From NCBI GenBank assembly GCA_004194705.1, contig SADC01001306.1:186001-250000 (forward strand): DNA of 64,000 nucleotides, given 5' to 3'. Below are positions 54,695 through 64,000 of the stretch, piece after piece; positions within the stretch are counted from its first letter, which is position 1; the number at the start of each line of letters is the position of its first letter. The translations under genes were made by a program, and so were the position numbers. The notes beneath the pieces were generated by a model. That model did no database searches. It saw nothing but the letters and a program-made list of their open reading frames with translations, and was not told the DNA's origin. Source of the stretch: Ditylenchus dipsaci (lineage: Eukaryota > Nematoda > Chromadorea > Rhabditida > Anguinidae).

Positions 54695-55042
54695 ATTAAA
54701 AGAGGGGAAAAGCCATTTAGGTTTGAATAAGTGTCGCAGTGCGTAAGCGTTTATGTTTTCGGTCATAAAAGACTGTTCGATTCCGAACACTCGTTCGATT
54801 CCGCATGCGTGCACTTTACTTTTTTTGGCTTGTTTAACCATTTCGAGGGGTGGTTTGGGTCGCTGATTCCGAATCTGGCATCAAAAAAGTCTAATTATCT
54901 CTAAAACTGGAAAACACACCAAAAAATAGTGTGCCACTACGTGGTATTGAACTTGCAACACCTTCTGGGACAAAAAACACAAACGCTTACGCACTGCGCC
55001 ACCGAGGCCACTTTTTCAAACCTAAATAGCTTTTCCCCTCCT
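54695..55042. mobile_element. inverted-repeat element with a tRNA-like arm
   Basis: GAGGGGAAAAGCCATTTAGG and CCTAAATAGCTTTTCCCCTC are the ends. Both arms contain GCAGTGCGTAAGCGTTTRTG or its reverse, the A-box part of a tRNA-like sequence that is complete only in the right arm. Confidence 0.75.
54934..55012 (-). tRNA. tRNA-like sequence
   Basis: On the minus strand GGCCTCGGTGGCGCAGTGCG (A box TGGCGCAGTGCG) and GCAAGTTCAATACCACG (B-box-like). The anticodon arm is not clearly paired and the B box lacks the usual GGTTCGA. It is a tRNA-derived repeat or pseudogene. Confidence 0.4.
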
Positions 55043-55712
55043 TTAGTGGTGCAACGGGACTACTTAAAAGCGTTACCCACCCACCATGCCAAATACTATA
55101 TAGAGAAATTTTGGAAATAAATTGGGGGTTTCCCGCGGGTTTTCCAGAGGCTGCAAGGCCTTTTTGCGTCTAACCAACTCCCCCCCCCTAACTTTTTTCG
55201 GAATTCTTTTGGCAGAAAGATGCAGGATAAATTCCGTGTTAAATTCACAAAAACTTTAATTTTGCATTTTACAAAAAATTGGTTTTAAGGCCTTACAAGC
55301 TGTGTGATTGTTGAAGATACGAAAGCATCTAAATGACGAGCTTTTCAGATTAAATTTTACCAATTTATTATTGACCAAATGCAAAGTTTTGCCGATCACC
55401 TAAGGTATAAACCAATTTCTCAAAGGAGAATTTATTTTACGGCTAAAATATTTTAGACGAAGTGCATCGAATTTAAAACCTGTGAAGACAAAGTAAGATT
55501 TTTGTCAGTGAAGTAACATTGATATGATAGCTATCTCTACTTACTTCGATATCACTGACTTCGCCGATGCCTCCCGCATTTGGTTGTATCCTCGATTAAA
55601 TGTGACCATTTTTCAAAAGGGACACCAACATTAACTTTTTTGATAAAAAATAAAAGATTCTAAAATGTGTGGAAACTAAAATTTTGGTAAAATCACCATA
55701 TATAAATACACG

Positions 55713-56463
55713 GCGTGTCAAATTTGAAAAAATCGAGAATAGGAGATTTTATGTTCGAGACAAAAATCAGAATATTTTAAAAAATTTCTTCATTTTCGAT
55801 AAATTGCATGTTGAATAAAGTTAGTGGGTTTATACAACTTTTTTCACACTTGTTCAGCCATGTTTAGGCTTAAATAAAAGCTGAGATTCAGGGCTACACG
55901 ACGAATTTTAAATCTGAAAAAATAAATCCATCCTTTTTTTGCTATTCAAGCAAAGTTTTAGTACGTTACTTTTTCCCCAAAATGCTGGTTTTCTTAATTT
56001 TAATGATTTTATTTAAAAATTTTCCAATTTTGACAAACAATCCACAAATCTGAAAGTTCAGAGTCTGGGCTTTCTGATCCACGTCAAACTTTTACAAAAT
56101 TATCAGCATTCGTAATTTCCCTGCGAGCCAAAGTTCAAAATTTTAAGCCTAAATATAGTTAATTAAGTTAACGAAAGGTTGCATACTTCTAATAATTTAG
56201 CGAAACATCCAATTGATCATAAATGAAAAATTTCAAATTAAATCTTATTTTTATCCGGAAGGGAAAATGCGATTTTACCATTTTTCAGGAATGTGACCCG
56301 CTCTTCTGACTTATTCAGCAACTAATATGCTTTATCGACACGAAAAACCATAAAACTTGCGAAAATTAAAAAGAAAAGTTATATAAATAAAAAAACTGAC
56401 AATGAAATTTGTCCTCGCGGGAAAAATAGCCTTTTCACGATTTTTCAAATTTGACACGCCGTG
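55713..56463. mobile_element. foldback with CACGGCGTGTCAAATTTG ends
   Basis: ACACGGCGTGTCAAATTTGA at the left and TCAAATTTGACACGCCGTGG at the right. It is 751 bp, non-coding, directly upstream of the phosphatase gene. A 15-base piece of this end also occurs in exon 1 of the small gene at 19455-19895. Confidence 0.85.
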
Positions 56464-56588
56464 GATAACCAAATGGCGTATTTTCAATAAGGACCGTTGT
56501 GTCAGGGAATATTTTTCAGTCGCTAAAGAGCACTCATAAAGAGCCCTCATATCAAGGTTCCAGATCAAATAAAACTGTTAACCTTTAG

Positions 56589-59500
56589 TGTACTGCTGGA
56601 AAATGGTCTTACTGTCCAAGAAGAAAGGGATGAAAAAGGTGAGTTTGCAGTTGTTTTTGAAACCGAGGATGACACACCTGACCAATTAAAGGCAGAAGAC
56701 TCAAGTAATTTCCTACGTTTCTCCCGTTTACCTAACGATTTTCCGAACTTGGTTTTGAGGCGCTCGAACGTGTTCTAGAAGACAAAGAAAGTTGGTAGAA
56801 AGGGCCCATCGTTACGGGTTCATTATAGACCTGAATCCAGATTTACAAGTTGCAGAAGTGAGCAAGGGAATTTTCTTAAGGTATTCGAGTAGCCTACTCG
56901 CAAAAGTCATCACTGATTTTCAGTTCACAGGATGTGGCCCAAGAACTACCGCTTTTAAAAAGGCATGGAATTACTCACATAGGTGAGTGGAATTTTTCTA
57001 AATTAAATACAATTCTGTGCTGGGCACGGGCCGGCACCAAACGGATGAGTCCGATTTAGCCCAGATCATCTTTTTAGCTATTTTTAGCGAATTGCAAAAA
57101 TTAAAATTTACTAATTTGATGTACATTTTATATTTTCCTGAAAGTAAGGTCTTTTGTCAATAAAACAGTTTATACCTTCCCATATCCATCGAAAACCTTT
57201 GTAAATGTAGAGGTACGTTCACAATAGCAGCCACACTCTTTATGTGAACACTCATATCCAACACCCGCACCCACACTTGTCACTTTTGACTAGTTCAAAT
57301 TTTATTGTGAACACGAGTGTGGGTCTGGGTGCAGGTAGGGTGGAGGACTTTAAGGTTATGTGAACGTACCTTAATCGTTTGATATTTAAAAAGTGGCAAT
57401 TCGCAATAATTATCCGAGCTTCCTTAAAACAGGGGTCATGTCAAGACGAAAAATTCATATCCATACCCGATACAACCTCAACCCGATATTTCAGTCAACG
57501 TGGCTACGGCAGTGAAGATTTTTTTTCCAAAACAGTTTGTATACCTACAGTTCAAGGCTCTCGACTGTCCTACACAAGATTTGAGGTTTTGAAGAGGATG
57601 TTTTATACATCTGACCATGAGCTGTTTCAGTCAGTACTTTAATGAGGCGACACTTTTCATGAGAAAAGCTGTAGAGCAAGGTGGAAATGTAAGTAATGCT
57701 GTGAAAAAAAGCGATAAAATAAGGATCAAATTTAAATGTCCCGTCTAATGTTTGAAATCTTCCAGCTAATTTCTAAATTTTCCCGGCTGATTTTTCAAAC
57801 GTGGTTTTCTCGGTGGATATTTCATTAAATTTTTATTTTTAGACCACTTTGAAGTCCTGCTTTTCTAGTTCCTAACGAGTTATCAACTGACTTGTTATTA
57901 TTCAACCCTTAAAGAACCATACCGTAAAACCTCTAATAGTAGCCCCCCCCCCTCGTTCAAAATCGTGTTTGTGGCATTGCGCTTTTGACCCACTTTTTGA
58001 AGACTTCTTCATGCAAGTTACCACTCATCTTGTAGCCAATGAGATGAGCTACCTAATGCATGTTAACTTGCCTGAGACAGTTTTAAAAAAGGGAGTCTAA
58101 AACACAATGCCAAAAACACGATTTTGAATTGGGGGGGGGGGCTACTATTAGAAGTTTTACGGTGCTTGTTGATGACAATGAGAATTTGGCAAATTCAAAT
58201 GCGCGCGGGACACTTATCTTTCGTCTCACTATCTACTCTTCTGAGTTATTTTGAACGACTCAAAAGAGTATAGGGCGAGACGAAAGATAAGTGTCCCGCG
58301 CGCATTTGAATTTGCCAAATTCTCATTAACAAGTATGGTCCTTTAAAGGGCCTGACCTCTTCCTACTCGGTGGTCCCCGCCAATTCAAAATTTTCCCTTG
58401 ATCATTGGACTTCTGTACGGATTTTTCCGCTAGGTTTCTTACAAAACTAAGCCTAAAATTTGATTTCAGGCCTAGTTTTGTTAGAAACGTGGCGGAAAAA
58501 TCCGTACAGAAGTCCAATGATCGAGGGAAAATTTTTGAATTGGCGGGGGACCACCGAGTAGGAAGAGGTCAGGCCCTTTAAGGGGGGGGCTTCCTATACG
58601 CATCGCCTTTATTATTTTGGCACTGATGTTTTTTTTGCAATTTTAATTCAGATGCTCATTTACAACTATATACTGAAAATTGCGAAAAAACGTCAGTTCC
58701 AGGATACTATTTTTAGTTCTGAGATAGTCCTGTGTAGAATGTCATGGAATTGGACATCGTTGGACGTTTTTGGAATTCTAGCTCCAACTTTATACTAACT
58801 TTTTCTCTGTTTGATAGCTCAAATGAAAGCGTAGAGTCTTGGCTACATTTTGATGTATGAAACTTGTGACTTGTAGAAAAAAGTCAGAAATTTTGAGTGA
58901 AACCAGTCAAAGAAAAACCCCGAAACCCTCGATTTTCGGAAATTCGGCCTATTTTAGCCTGGTTACAAGCTCCGGTAGGTGTAACAGCCTGTACTGATAG
59001 TCTTATCGGATAGCCAAGAGTGTAAGGACCATTTTGACACTAAACTTGTAAATAAAATGAGGGAAAAAATATGGCTTACAGCCAGTGGTAGTCGAACCTA
59101 GGTCGTTAACTTGTTAGAAACTAGAACACAGCGTGTCAAGCGTTAAATACATATTCAAATTCAGTTTGAAATTACTAATTTCGTGTCGAGACGAAGCGAT
59201 AACTTTTGGATCCCAAATTTTCTTTTATAACCAAATTTTCAATGTTTAATTTTAGACATATTATATCAATCGAAAGATGAGTTCCAGCTCTATCTTTCTT
59301 TGTTTTTATTTTTCTCATTGAACGTCCAAATTGTGTGCATTTAGTTAATTTTATTTTGAATTATTTCTTTTAGTGATTAATTGACAGATTGCTTTGACAC
59401 ATATCTCCCTCCATATCTATAGAAAAAAGTGAGTGAAAAGTGAAAATTTGAAAGAGTGAAAAGTGAGTTTACAAAATGTATCCCTTTGTCTGGGCTATCA

Positions 59501-62080
59501 ATTGGTAGTTTGAAATTAAGTTTGTCTATCCACCTGACAAAGTTCCTGGCCTTTAAAGCCGCATCGACAAAATTTTACTACCATGTTTTACGGATTTCAC
59601 TACATTTCTGGGTCTTTTTCGGTGATAATGACCACCAAAAACAAACAGAGGCAAGTAGGAAAAGAAAAGCCACAAAAGCTAGCAAATGCTGCAGAAAAAA
59701 ATAAAAAAATTATAGTTGAGCAATTGAACTCAAAAATTGTACTAGAAATTCAGTTTACAATCAAAGTTTGGCCATGAATTGTTTTTCACCAGACAAAATT
59801 TGATTTTCGATCATATAAATCCTTACGAATCATCTTTCATGTAATAGAAACCAAAAAAAACCAAAAAGTTTCGAAAAAAATTAAAAAGAAGCGTTAAAAC
59901 TTCGAATAATTAGCAAAAAAAATCAAAAATACCTGGTGGTCCAAAAGTTCGTGGACAATCTTTGAGCCAATTGTTATGGCTCATTTATAAACGTTGTCGT
60001 TGTCGTCGTCGTTGGAATATTTTTTATAAAACCCTTTTTTTCGCCAACGACGACGACAACGACGACTTATTTATAAAAAATCCAACGACAACGAAATTTT
60101 TCATTCAAAATTGGACAAATTTCGCATTCTCAGACGAGATTTCACGGGAAAACGTGTGGAGAATATAGTTAATCATTAAATTCTGACTTAAAATGCAAAA
60201 TTTGCCTAATTTGGAAGAAAAATTTTCGTTGTCGTCGGTGATGTCGTTGTCGTTGGATTTTTTATAAATAGGTCGTCGTTGTCGTTGTCGTCGTCGTTGG
60301 CGTTGTCGTTGGCGTAAAAGTGCCTTTATAAAACATTTTTTCCAACGACAACGTTTATAAATGAGCCATTAATAATAATTTTTTGTCGTGAAACTATTCC
60401 AAACATATGGTTTTGTAGCCCTGTTCAACTTCTTTCAAATAGTGTATGAAGTTCATGTAAACTATTTTAAAATAATCATGGTTTGGTTTTCGGCATCTGT
60501 GAGGTTATTTTGAAATTTTGTCAAGCATTTTTATTACTTTCACTGATTAAAAGCTTTATTGAATTTTGAGCGTTACATTAACATCTTGACATCACTTTGT
60601 AGCGCAGCTCAATAGCTACAAAACCAATTTTACAGAATATTTTTTAAAAACATCGAATGCTGAGAAATAGCCTTTTGAAAAAATTCAATTTTTTTAATTG
60701 AGTAAAATCCGAAAAATTGGGGAAAACTCGGATTTTGGTCATTTTTTTAAATTCACCATTCACATTTTCGAAAATCAATCTGAAAAATTTGTTTTGTAGC
60801 TATTTAGCTGCGCTACAAAGTGATGTAAAGATTTTAATGTAATGCTTAAAATTCAATACAGCTTTGAATCAGTGAAAGTGATAAAAATGCTTGACAATTT
60901 CAAAATAACCTCACAGACGCTGAAAACCAAACAATGACTATTTTAAAATATTTAAATAAACTTTATGTACCATTTGAAAGAAGAAGAACAGGGCTACAAA
61001 ACCATATGTCTGGAATAGTTTCACGACAGAAAACTTATTACTAACAGTTGACTCAAAGTTGGGTCACGAACTTTTGAACCACCAGGTACAACGTCAATGT
61101 GTAGTTGACAGCATATATGGTTTCGACACGCTTTGAGAAGAAGAGGGCTACAAGGTAGTCTAGATGACCACCGAGAAAACTAGGTTTCAAAAATTAGCCG
61201 GGAAAATCCAGAAATTAGCCAGGAGATTTCAAACATTAGCCCGGACACTTCGGTTACATCCATGAAAAAAATCTACTAAATTCAGTGTTTGGTACATTGC
61301 AATGCAGGCATTTCTCGATCATCCACGCTATGTATCGTAAGTGCACTTTCACACACCAATATGGTCACAGTTATTGGGTAATGTTCAAAATTTGATATGT
61401 AATCTCAAAACACAATAGTCTACATCAAATTGTTGTTTAAACATTGCAAATATTTGTCGAGATTATATTATTTTTAAGACTTTCAGTAAATTAAATATTA
61501 GAAAATAAAAACTGAAAAAAGCATTTCCAAAACGAAGCGAAGCGAATAAACCCCCCCCCCCCAAACAATTTTCGCCTTTTGTTACATAAGTAAAAAGTAC
61601 CCAAATTTATGTCCCAGACCCAGAAAAAAGTGCGTAACACAGTTATTAGTCACAACTTCCGTACGCTGACCTACCCCTAAGCCTAAGGGCTAAACCTAAA
61701 CTTGTTGTTTGAAAGGGTAGTTACAGCGATTTTGAAAAGGTCCGATTTATGGGGGGGGCGTTGGTATTTGCTACTAGCGCCCCAAAACTTAATTGCTAAG
61801 TATCTATTCCGGTGACCATTACTGACTGTCAATTGTTAAATGTCATACATCCCCTCTTTAAGGTTTATATAATGGTAACAGAAAACAAAAGACTGTCAGA
61901 AGCTTTACAACAAGTGAAATCAGTACGTCCAGGTATGCCAAAATACACACGGAGTTCACCTAAATATCTATAATTTCAGTTGCACGTCCAAACGAGGGTT
62001 TTATGAGACAGCTTGAGCAATTCGAAAAAGGACTGAACTATTTTGGAAGGGATGTCTTGGACATCAACATCTCTGAGTAA
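56589..62080 (+). CDS. DUSP19-like dual-specificity phosphatase
   Basis: Exons: 56589-56704 (start uncertain), 56760-56880, 56924-56982, 57495-57585, 57631-57688, 61286-61336, 61863-61932, 61980-62080; all joins in phase. Order of blocks: DLNPDLQVAEVSKGIFL|SSQD, LKRHGITHI|VNVAT, ALDCPTQDL|SQYFNEATLF, EQGGN|CLVHCNAGISRSS, LSEALQQVKSVRP|VARPN, EGFMRQLEQFEKGL, ending NISE then TAA. HCNAGISRSS is the HCxxGxxRS/T catalytic loop (Cys nucleophile, Arg phosphate binder), and the ALDCP block supplies the general-acid Asp. The PDLQVxxxxxxxxLxSQD lead and HCNAG core are closest to DUSP19 (SKRP1), which acts on and scaffolds the MAP-kinase (JNK) pathway. It should be active and cytosolic; no signal peptide or membrane part is seen. 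The first exon is open but has no Met, so an upstream start exon is missing. Intron 5 is 3.6 kb of nested repeats, and a MITE lies in intron 3. Confidence 0.92.
57209..57372. mobile_element. hairpin MITE in the phosphatase gene
   Basis: AGAGGTACGTTCACAATAGC and TTATGTGAACGTACCTTAAT are inverted ends; the arms contain GCACCCACACTTG / GAGTGTGGGTCTGGGTGC. It is in the intron between 56982 and 57495. Confidence 0.85.
57921..58163. mobile_element. hairpin MITE family G, copy 2
   Basis: From TACCGTAAAACCTCTAATAG to CTATTAGAAGTTTTACGGT; C run near the left end and G run near the right. Confidence 0.88.
58164..58345. mobile_element. hairpin MITE family C, copy 4
   Basis: GAGAATTTGGCAAATTCAAATGCGCGCGGGAC and its reverse; abuts family G and family D copies without spacer. 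Same subtype as 7621-7816. Confidence 0.85.
58353..58583. mobile_element. hairpin MITE family D copy
   Basis: GGGCCTGACCTCTTCCTACTC and GAGTAGGAAGAGGTCAGGCCC are the ends; arms hold CCCCGCCAATTC and TTGGACTTCTGTACGGATTT. Confidence 0.88.
59072..59150 (-). repeat. weak tRNA-like sequence
   Basis: The minus strand has CGACCTAGGTTCGACTACC, a B-box-like segment ending CTGGCTGTAAGCC. No convincing A box is in the right place, so this is only a possible tRNA-derived repeat. Confidence 0.25.
59931..61086. mobile_element. foldback with ACCTGGTGGTCCAAAAGTTC ends
   Basis: The right end GAACTTTTGAACCACCAGGT is the reverse. Inner arms pair around ATATGGTTTTGTAGCCCTGTTC / GAACAGGGCTACAAAACCATAT, and around TAGCGCAGCTCAATAGCTAC. 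A second foldback is nested at 59975-60371. Confidence 0.85.
59975..60371. mobile_element. tandem-armed foldback, motif GTCGTTGTCGTC
   Basis: Ends ATGGCTCATTTATAAACGTTG and CAACGTTTATAAATGAGCCAT. Arms are GTCGTT / CAACGA hexamer-based arrays in four blocks of alternating orientation. Confidence 0.85.
61533..61782. mobile_element. MITE family A, copy 3
   Basis: In the next phosphatase intron (61337-61862); C-run left end, TTTGCTACTAGCGCCCC right end, same interior as copies 1 and 2. Confidence 0.85.
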
Positions 62081-62116
62081 ATCTTTTAACTGATATTGTT
62101 TTTGCATTTTACAAAA

Positions 62117-62447
62117 GAGGGACCCTGGCTGTGACCTGGGAAACTTTGATAAAAAAAAATTCTGCATATTCTGGTAGAGCGTGCCCAAGTCCCTGAGAAA
62201 TCTAGCTACCCAGCTCTGAAGGTCCACAAAACGTAGTACAACGGTCACTCAAAGTTCTAAAAACCCTTTGACACCTCTATCATGGTTTATCATAGCTGAC
62301 CCTCAGGCCATGGTTCACTCCTAAAATTTTTGTTCGCTTTCAGAGCTGGGGAGCCAGATTCACATGGGATTATGGCAAGCTCTACAAGAATAAGCGCATA
62401 AGAAATTCATCGGAAAAACCCAGGTCACAGTCATGATTCTTCCCTTG
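62117..62447. mobile_element. inverted-repeat family E, copy 3
   Basis: From GAGGGACCCTGGCTGTGACC to CCCAGGTCACAGTCATGATT; starts 37 bases after the phosphatase stop, so probably in its 3' UTR or just beyond. Confidence 0.85.
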
Positions 62448-62697
62448 TTAGTTTTTTTGAGGTAATAAAAGAATTTGATGAAAATTACGAAGGTGCAGTT
62501 GTTTATCACAAAGTACTTAACATGAGAATTCTTGACTGAAACGTTTGACTACCTGGGAATTTTCTAACCTCCTGAGCACGATTATCGCGAAATTGAGCCT
62601 CCTCGCTAGAGTACAATGTCCATAAAAAGCGCGATTCTCACAGCGACTCATTAAAAAATGGATAGCTTTTTCTTCAGTCTGGTGAGCAACGAATTAG

Positions 62698-62910
62698 TTA
62701 AGCCCAGCGTTTTCTTTTATGCTCATACGAAAGCCCTTTGTCTGAACTTTTTAACACTCCAAGCCTCATGCGTGACTTTTGCCATTTCTGAAGCAGAATT
62801 TCATGGAGAAGACGATGGCTTTTCAGATTTTTTTTTTCAAATCTAAAAAGCTGTTCAAATCGACTTTTGAAACATGTGACCCATAGGCCGGGCACTACAA
62901 ACTTAGATAA
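62698..62910 (-). CDS. possible last exon of a minus-strand gene
   Basis: About 70 open codons with protein-like texture: SRFEQLFRFEKKNLKSHRLL, then HEILLQKWQKSRMRL, ending YEHKRKRWA and TAA. The C-terminus is strongly basic. I do not recognise it. The mariner remnant begins 10 bases upstream and cuts it from any earlier exon in this window. A continuing open frame through the mariner antisense is not real coding. Confidence 0.35.
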   Translation of the reverse strand, partial: LSKFVVPGLWVTCFKSRFEQLFRFEKKNLKSHRLLHEILLQKWQKSRMRLGVLKSSDKGLSYEHKRKRWA

Positions 62911-62919
62911 GGATGCATA

Positions 62920-63323
62920 TTGGGTTGGTGCATAATTAACGTCGGTTTTTTGTTGTGTTAATTTAGTGAACATCTTACATTTGAATTCATTCTGTTTTCG
63001 CTCACACATATTAAATAAATTTTGAGATGCGTGTCGAAAATCATTTGCACATTCGTCATATCCTGCTTTGTCACTTTGAGAAGGGATGGTCGGCGGCACA
63101 GTCAACTCGTGAGCTCAATGACGTTTTTGGCGAAGGAACAATCAGTGAAAGACAGGCCCAGAGTTGGTTCAAGCGTTTTAAGTCTGGATACATGAGCTGG
63201 TATTGATGTAGGGTGAATATGCTCCAGAAAAATATTCAGAAATGTTATAGGCGGACTTGTATTTGAATTGTTGTTGAATAGCGTGCAAATAAAAAAACCG
63301 ACGTCAATTATGTACCAAACCAA
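62920..63323 (+). mobile_element. internally deleted mariner element
   Basis: Ends TTGGGTTGGTGCATAATTAA and TAATTATGTACCAAACCAA, with TA on both outer sides (62918-62919, 63324-63325). The TTGGGTTGG start is typical of mariner elements of the SETMAR/elegans-type group. The 404 bp length is about a third of an intact copy. Confidence 0.92.
63027..63206 (+). pseudogene. mariner transposase N-terminal fragment, 59 aa
   Basis: It reads MRVENHLHIRHILLCHFEKG, then WSAAQSTRELNDVFGEGTIS, then ERQAQSWFKRFKSG. This is the first helix-turn-helix of mariner transposases (HIRHxLLxxFxKGxxAAxAxRxxxxVYGxxxxSxxxxxxWFxxFxxG). Immediately after FKSG, where the second DNA-binding half should follow, the frame enters YMSWY and stops at TGA. 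The rest of the protein, including the DD34D catalytic part, is deleted. Confidence 0.92.
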
Positions 63324-63325
63324 TA

Positions 63326-64000
63326 TTATTTTTATGTGTTTTAAAAACTATCAATGTTCCTCATGAGCTCTTCTATTTCCCTGTAGCTGCATAAATATCA
63401 CTTCGACCAAAAATAGAAATAATTAATCAAAGATCCCTAAAATGAGAGTTTAAAAAATCGCAGTTATTTTACAAAAACGCCCATAACTTTCAGTATATCA
63501 ATTTTTTTAGAAATTCCTCTTAGCATCTGAAAGCGGAAATTCTGCGCTACAAAATAACGTGTTATTTTATTACACATGCCTTTCAGCCCGAATCACAATA
63601 CAGTGTTTAAAGTCCGTCCGGAAAATACAAGGATTTTAAGAATTATGTTTTAAATAGCATATTCGTAAGCACTGCATACCCTGTGAAGACAATTAAACAT
63701 TTCGTGTTTAAAAAACACTAGCTTTTGACCGCCCTGCGGGCGAGTTTAATTTTTCGATGAACGTTTGAGGCAAAATATTGTTTATGTCGTGACATTTTGA
63801 ATTCAATTTTACCAAAATGAGACCTCTCACTCAAGGAATTCCGAAAATTGTTAAGGTTCCCAATACAAATTTCGGCGCTACTTGCATATACCCCCTCCTC
63901 CCCCTCCTAAATCAACTTTTTTTTAATGTTCCCAAACACTCTATATCGACCTAAATCGCCTCAGAAGCTCGAAAAAGAAACTATTTTTGAATTCTGGTAA
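63326..64000. other. no gene seen
   Basis: AT-rich sequence; I found no exon chain, hairpin or transposon end before the window edge. Confidence 0.35.

Larger units (their letters stand above)
57740..61244. mobile_element. 3.5-kb foldback nest filling intron 5 of the phosphatase
   Basis: The left arm 57740-57816 (CCCGTCTAATGTTTGAAATC ... TTTTCTCGGTGG) is answered by the right arm 61168-61244 (CCACCGAGAAAACTAGGTTT ... TTTCAAACATTAGCCCGG). Inside are family G (57921-58163), family C (58164-58345), family D (58353-58583) and the foldback 59931-61086. Confidence 0.88.

Noticed and set aside
57379..57642. 87-codon open frame reading through KFISIPDTTST
   Set aside because: It resembles part of a phosphatase by chance, but in-phase splicing of 57495-57585 to 57631-57688 gives the conserved THIVNVAT and DLSQYFNEATLF blocks in another frame.
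62698..63105. 135-codon minus-strand frame taken as one protein
   Set aside because: Its first half is the antisense of the mariner transposase fragment; only the part below 62911 could be host coding.

Overview
This is eukaryotic DNA, most likely from an invertebrate with a small, repeat-rich genome. The protein genes are split into short exons by GT-AG introns of about 45-60 bases, which grow only where repeats have landed in them. Animal-type proteins are present (CCT delta, a DUSP19-like phosphatase, a DOMON protein), as are mariner/Tc1 and hAT transposons. The phylum cannot be fixed from the window; a nematode, rotifer or flatworm would all fit.

Most of these genes appear only after splicing and are not visible as long open frames. 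I rebuilt six: (1) a DOMON-domain gene, minus strand, 16950-18109, 5' end missing; (2) a 95-residue unidentified gene, minus, 19455-19895; (3) a 15-exon, 337-residue gene, minus, 20213-23210, resembling a family I associate mainly with fungi; (4) a 9-exon, about 427-residue unidentified gene with one membrane segment, plus, 29287-33853; (5) CCT4, chaperonin subunit delta, 13 exons, minus, 46057-48494; (6) a DUSP19-like dual-specificity phosphatase with an intact HCxxGxxRS active site, plus, 56589-62080. Genes 1-3 lie head to tail and may form a co-oriented cluster. Genes 2 and 3 join in phase throughout and the resolved exons of 1 and 6 do too. Genes 4 and 5 do so apart from single-base length problems in short homopolymers.

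The rest is mostly repeats. There are transposon remnants: a hAT transposase 3' end (2852-3361), a complete non-autonomous hAT with an 8-bp target duplication (16078-16933), a Tc1-like remnant (24073-24606) and a deleted mariner (62920-63323). There are several families of 160-400 bp hairpin MITEs with two to five copies each. The most unusual class is foldback elements whose arms are arrays of a 10-28 bp motif, each element with its own motif. They enclose unique, sometimes coding-like cargo and nest inside one another up to four deep (48774-52174). Several carry tRNA-like sequence.

By region: 0-8 kb, possible exons, hAT remnant and two tandem-armed foldbacks; 8-16 kb, hairpin MITEs without a recognised gene; 16-23 kb, three minus-strand genes; 24-29 kb, Tc1 remnant and foldbacks; 29-34 kb, the nine-exon gene with repeat-filled introns; 34-46 kb, nested foldbacks and a degenerate minisatellite; 46-48.5 kb, CCT4; 48.7-56.5 kb, the four-deep nest and further foldbacks; 56.5-62 kb, the phosphatase, one of whose introns is a 3.5 kb nest; 62-64 kb, mariner remnant and a possible last exon.
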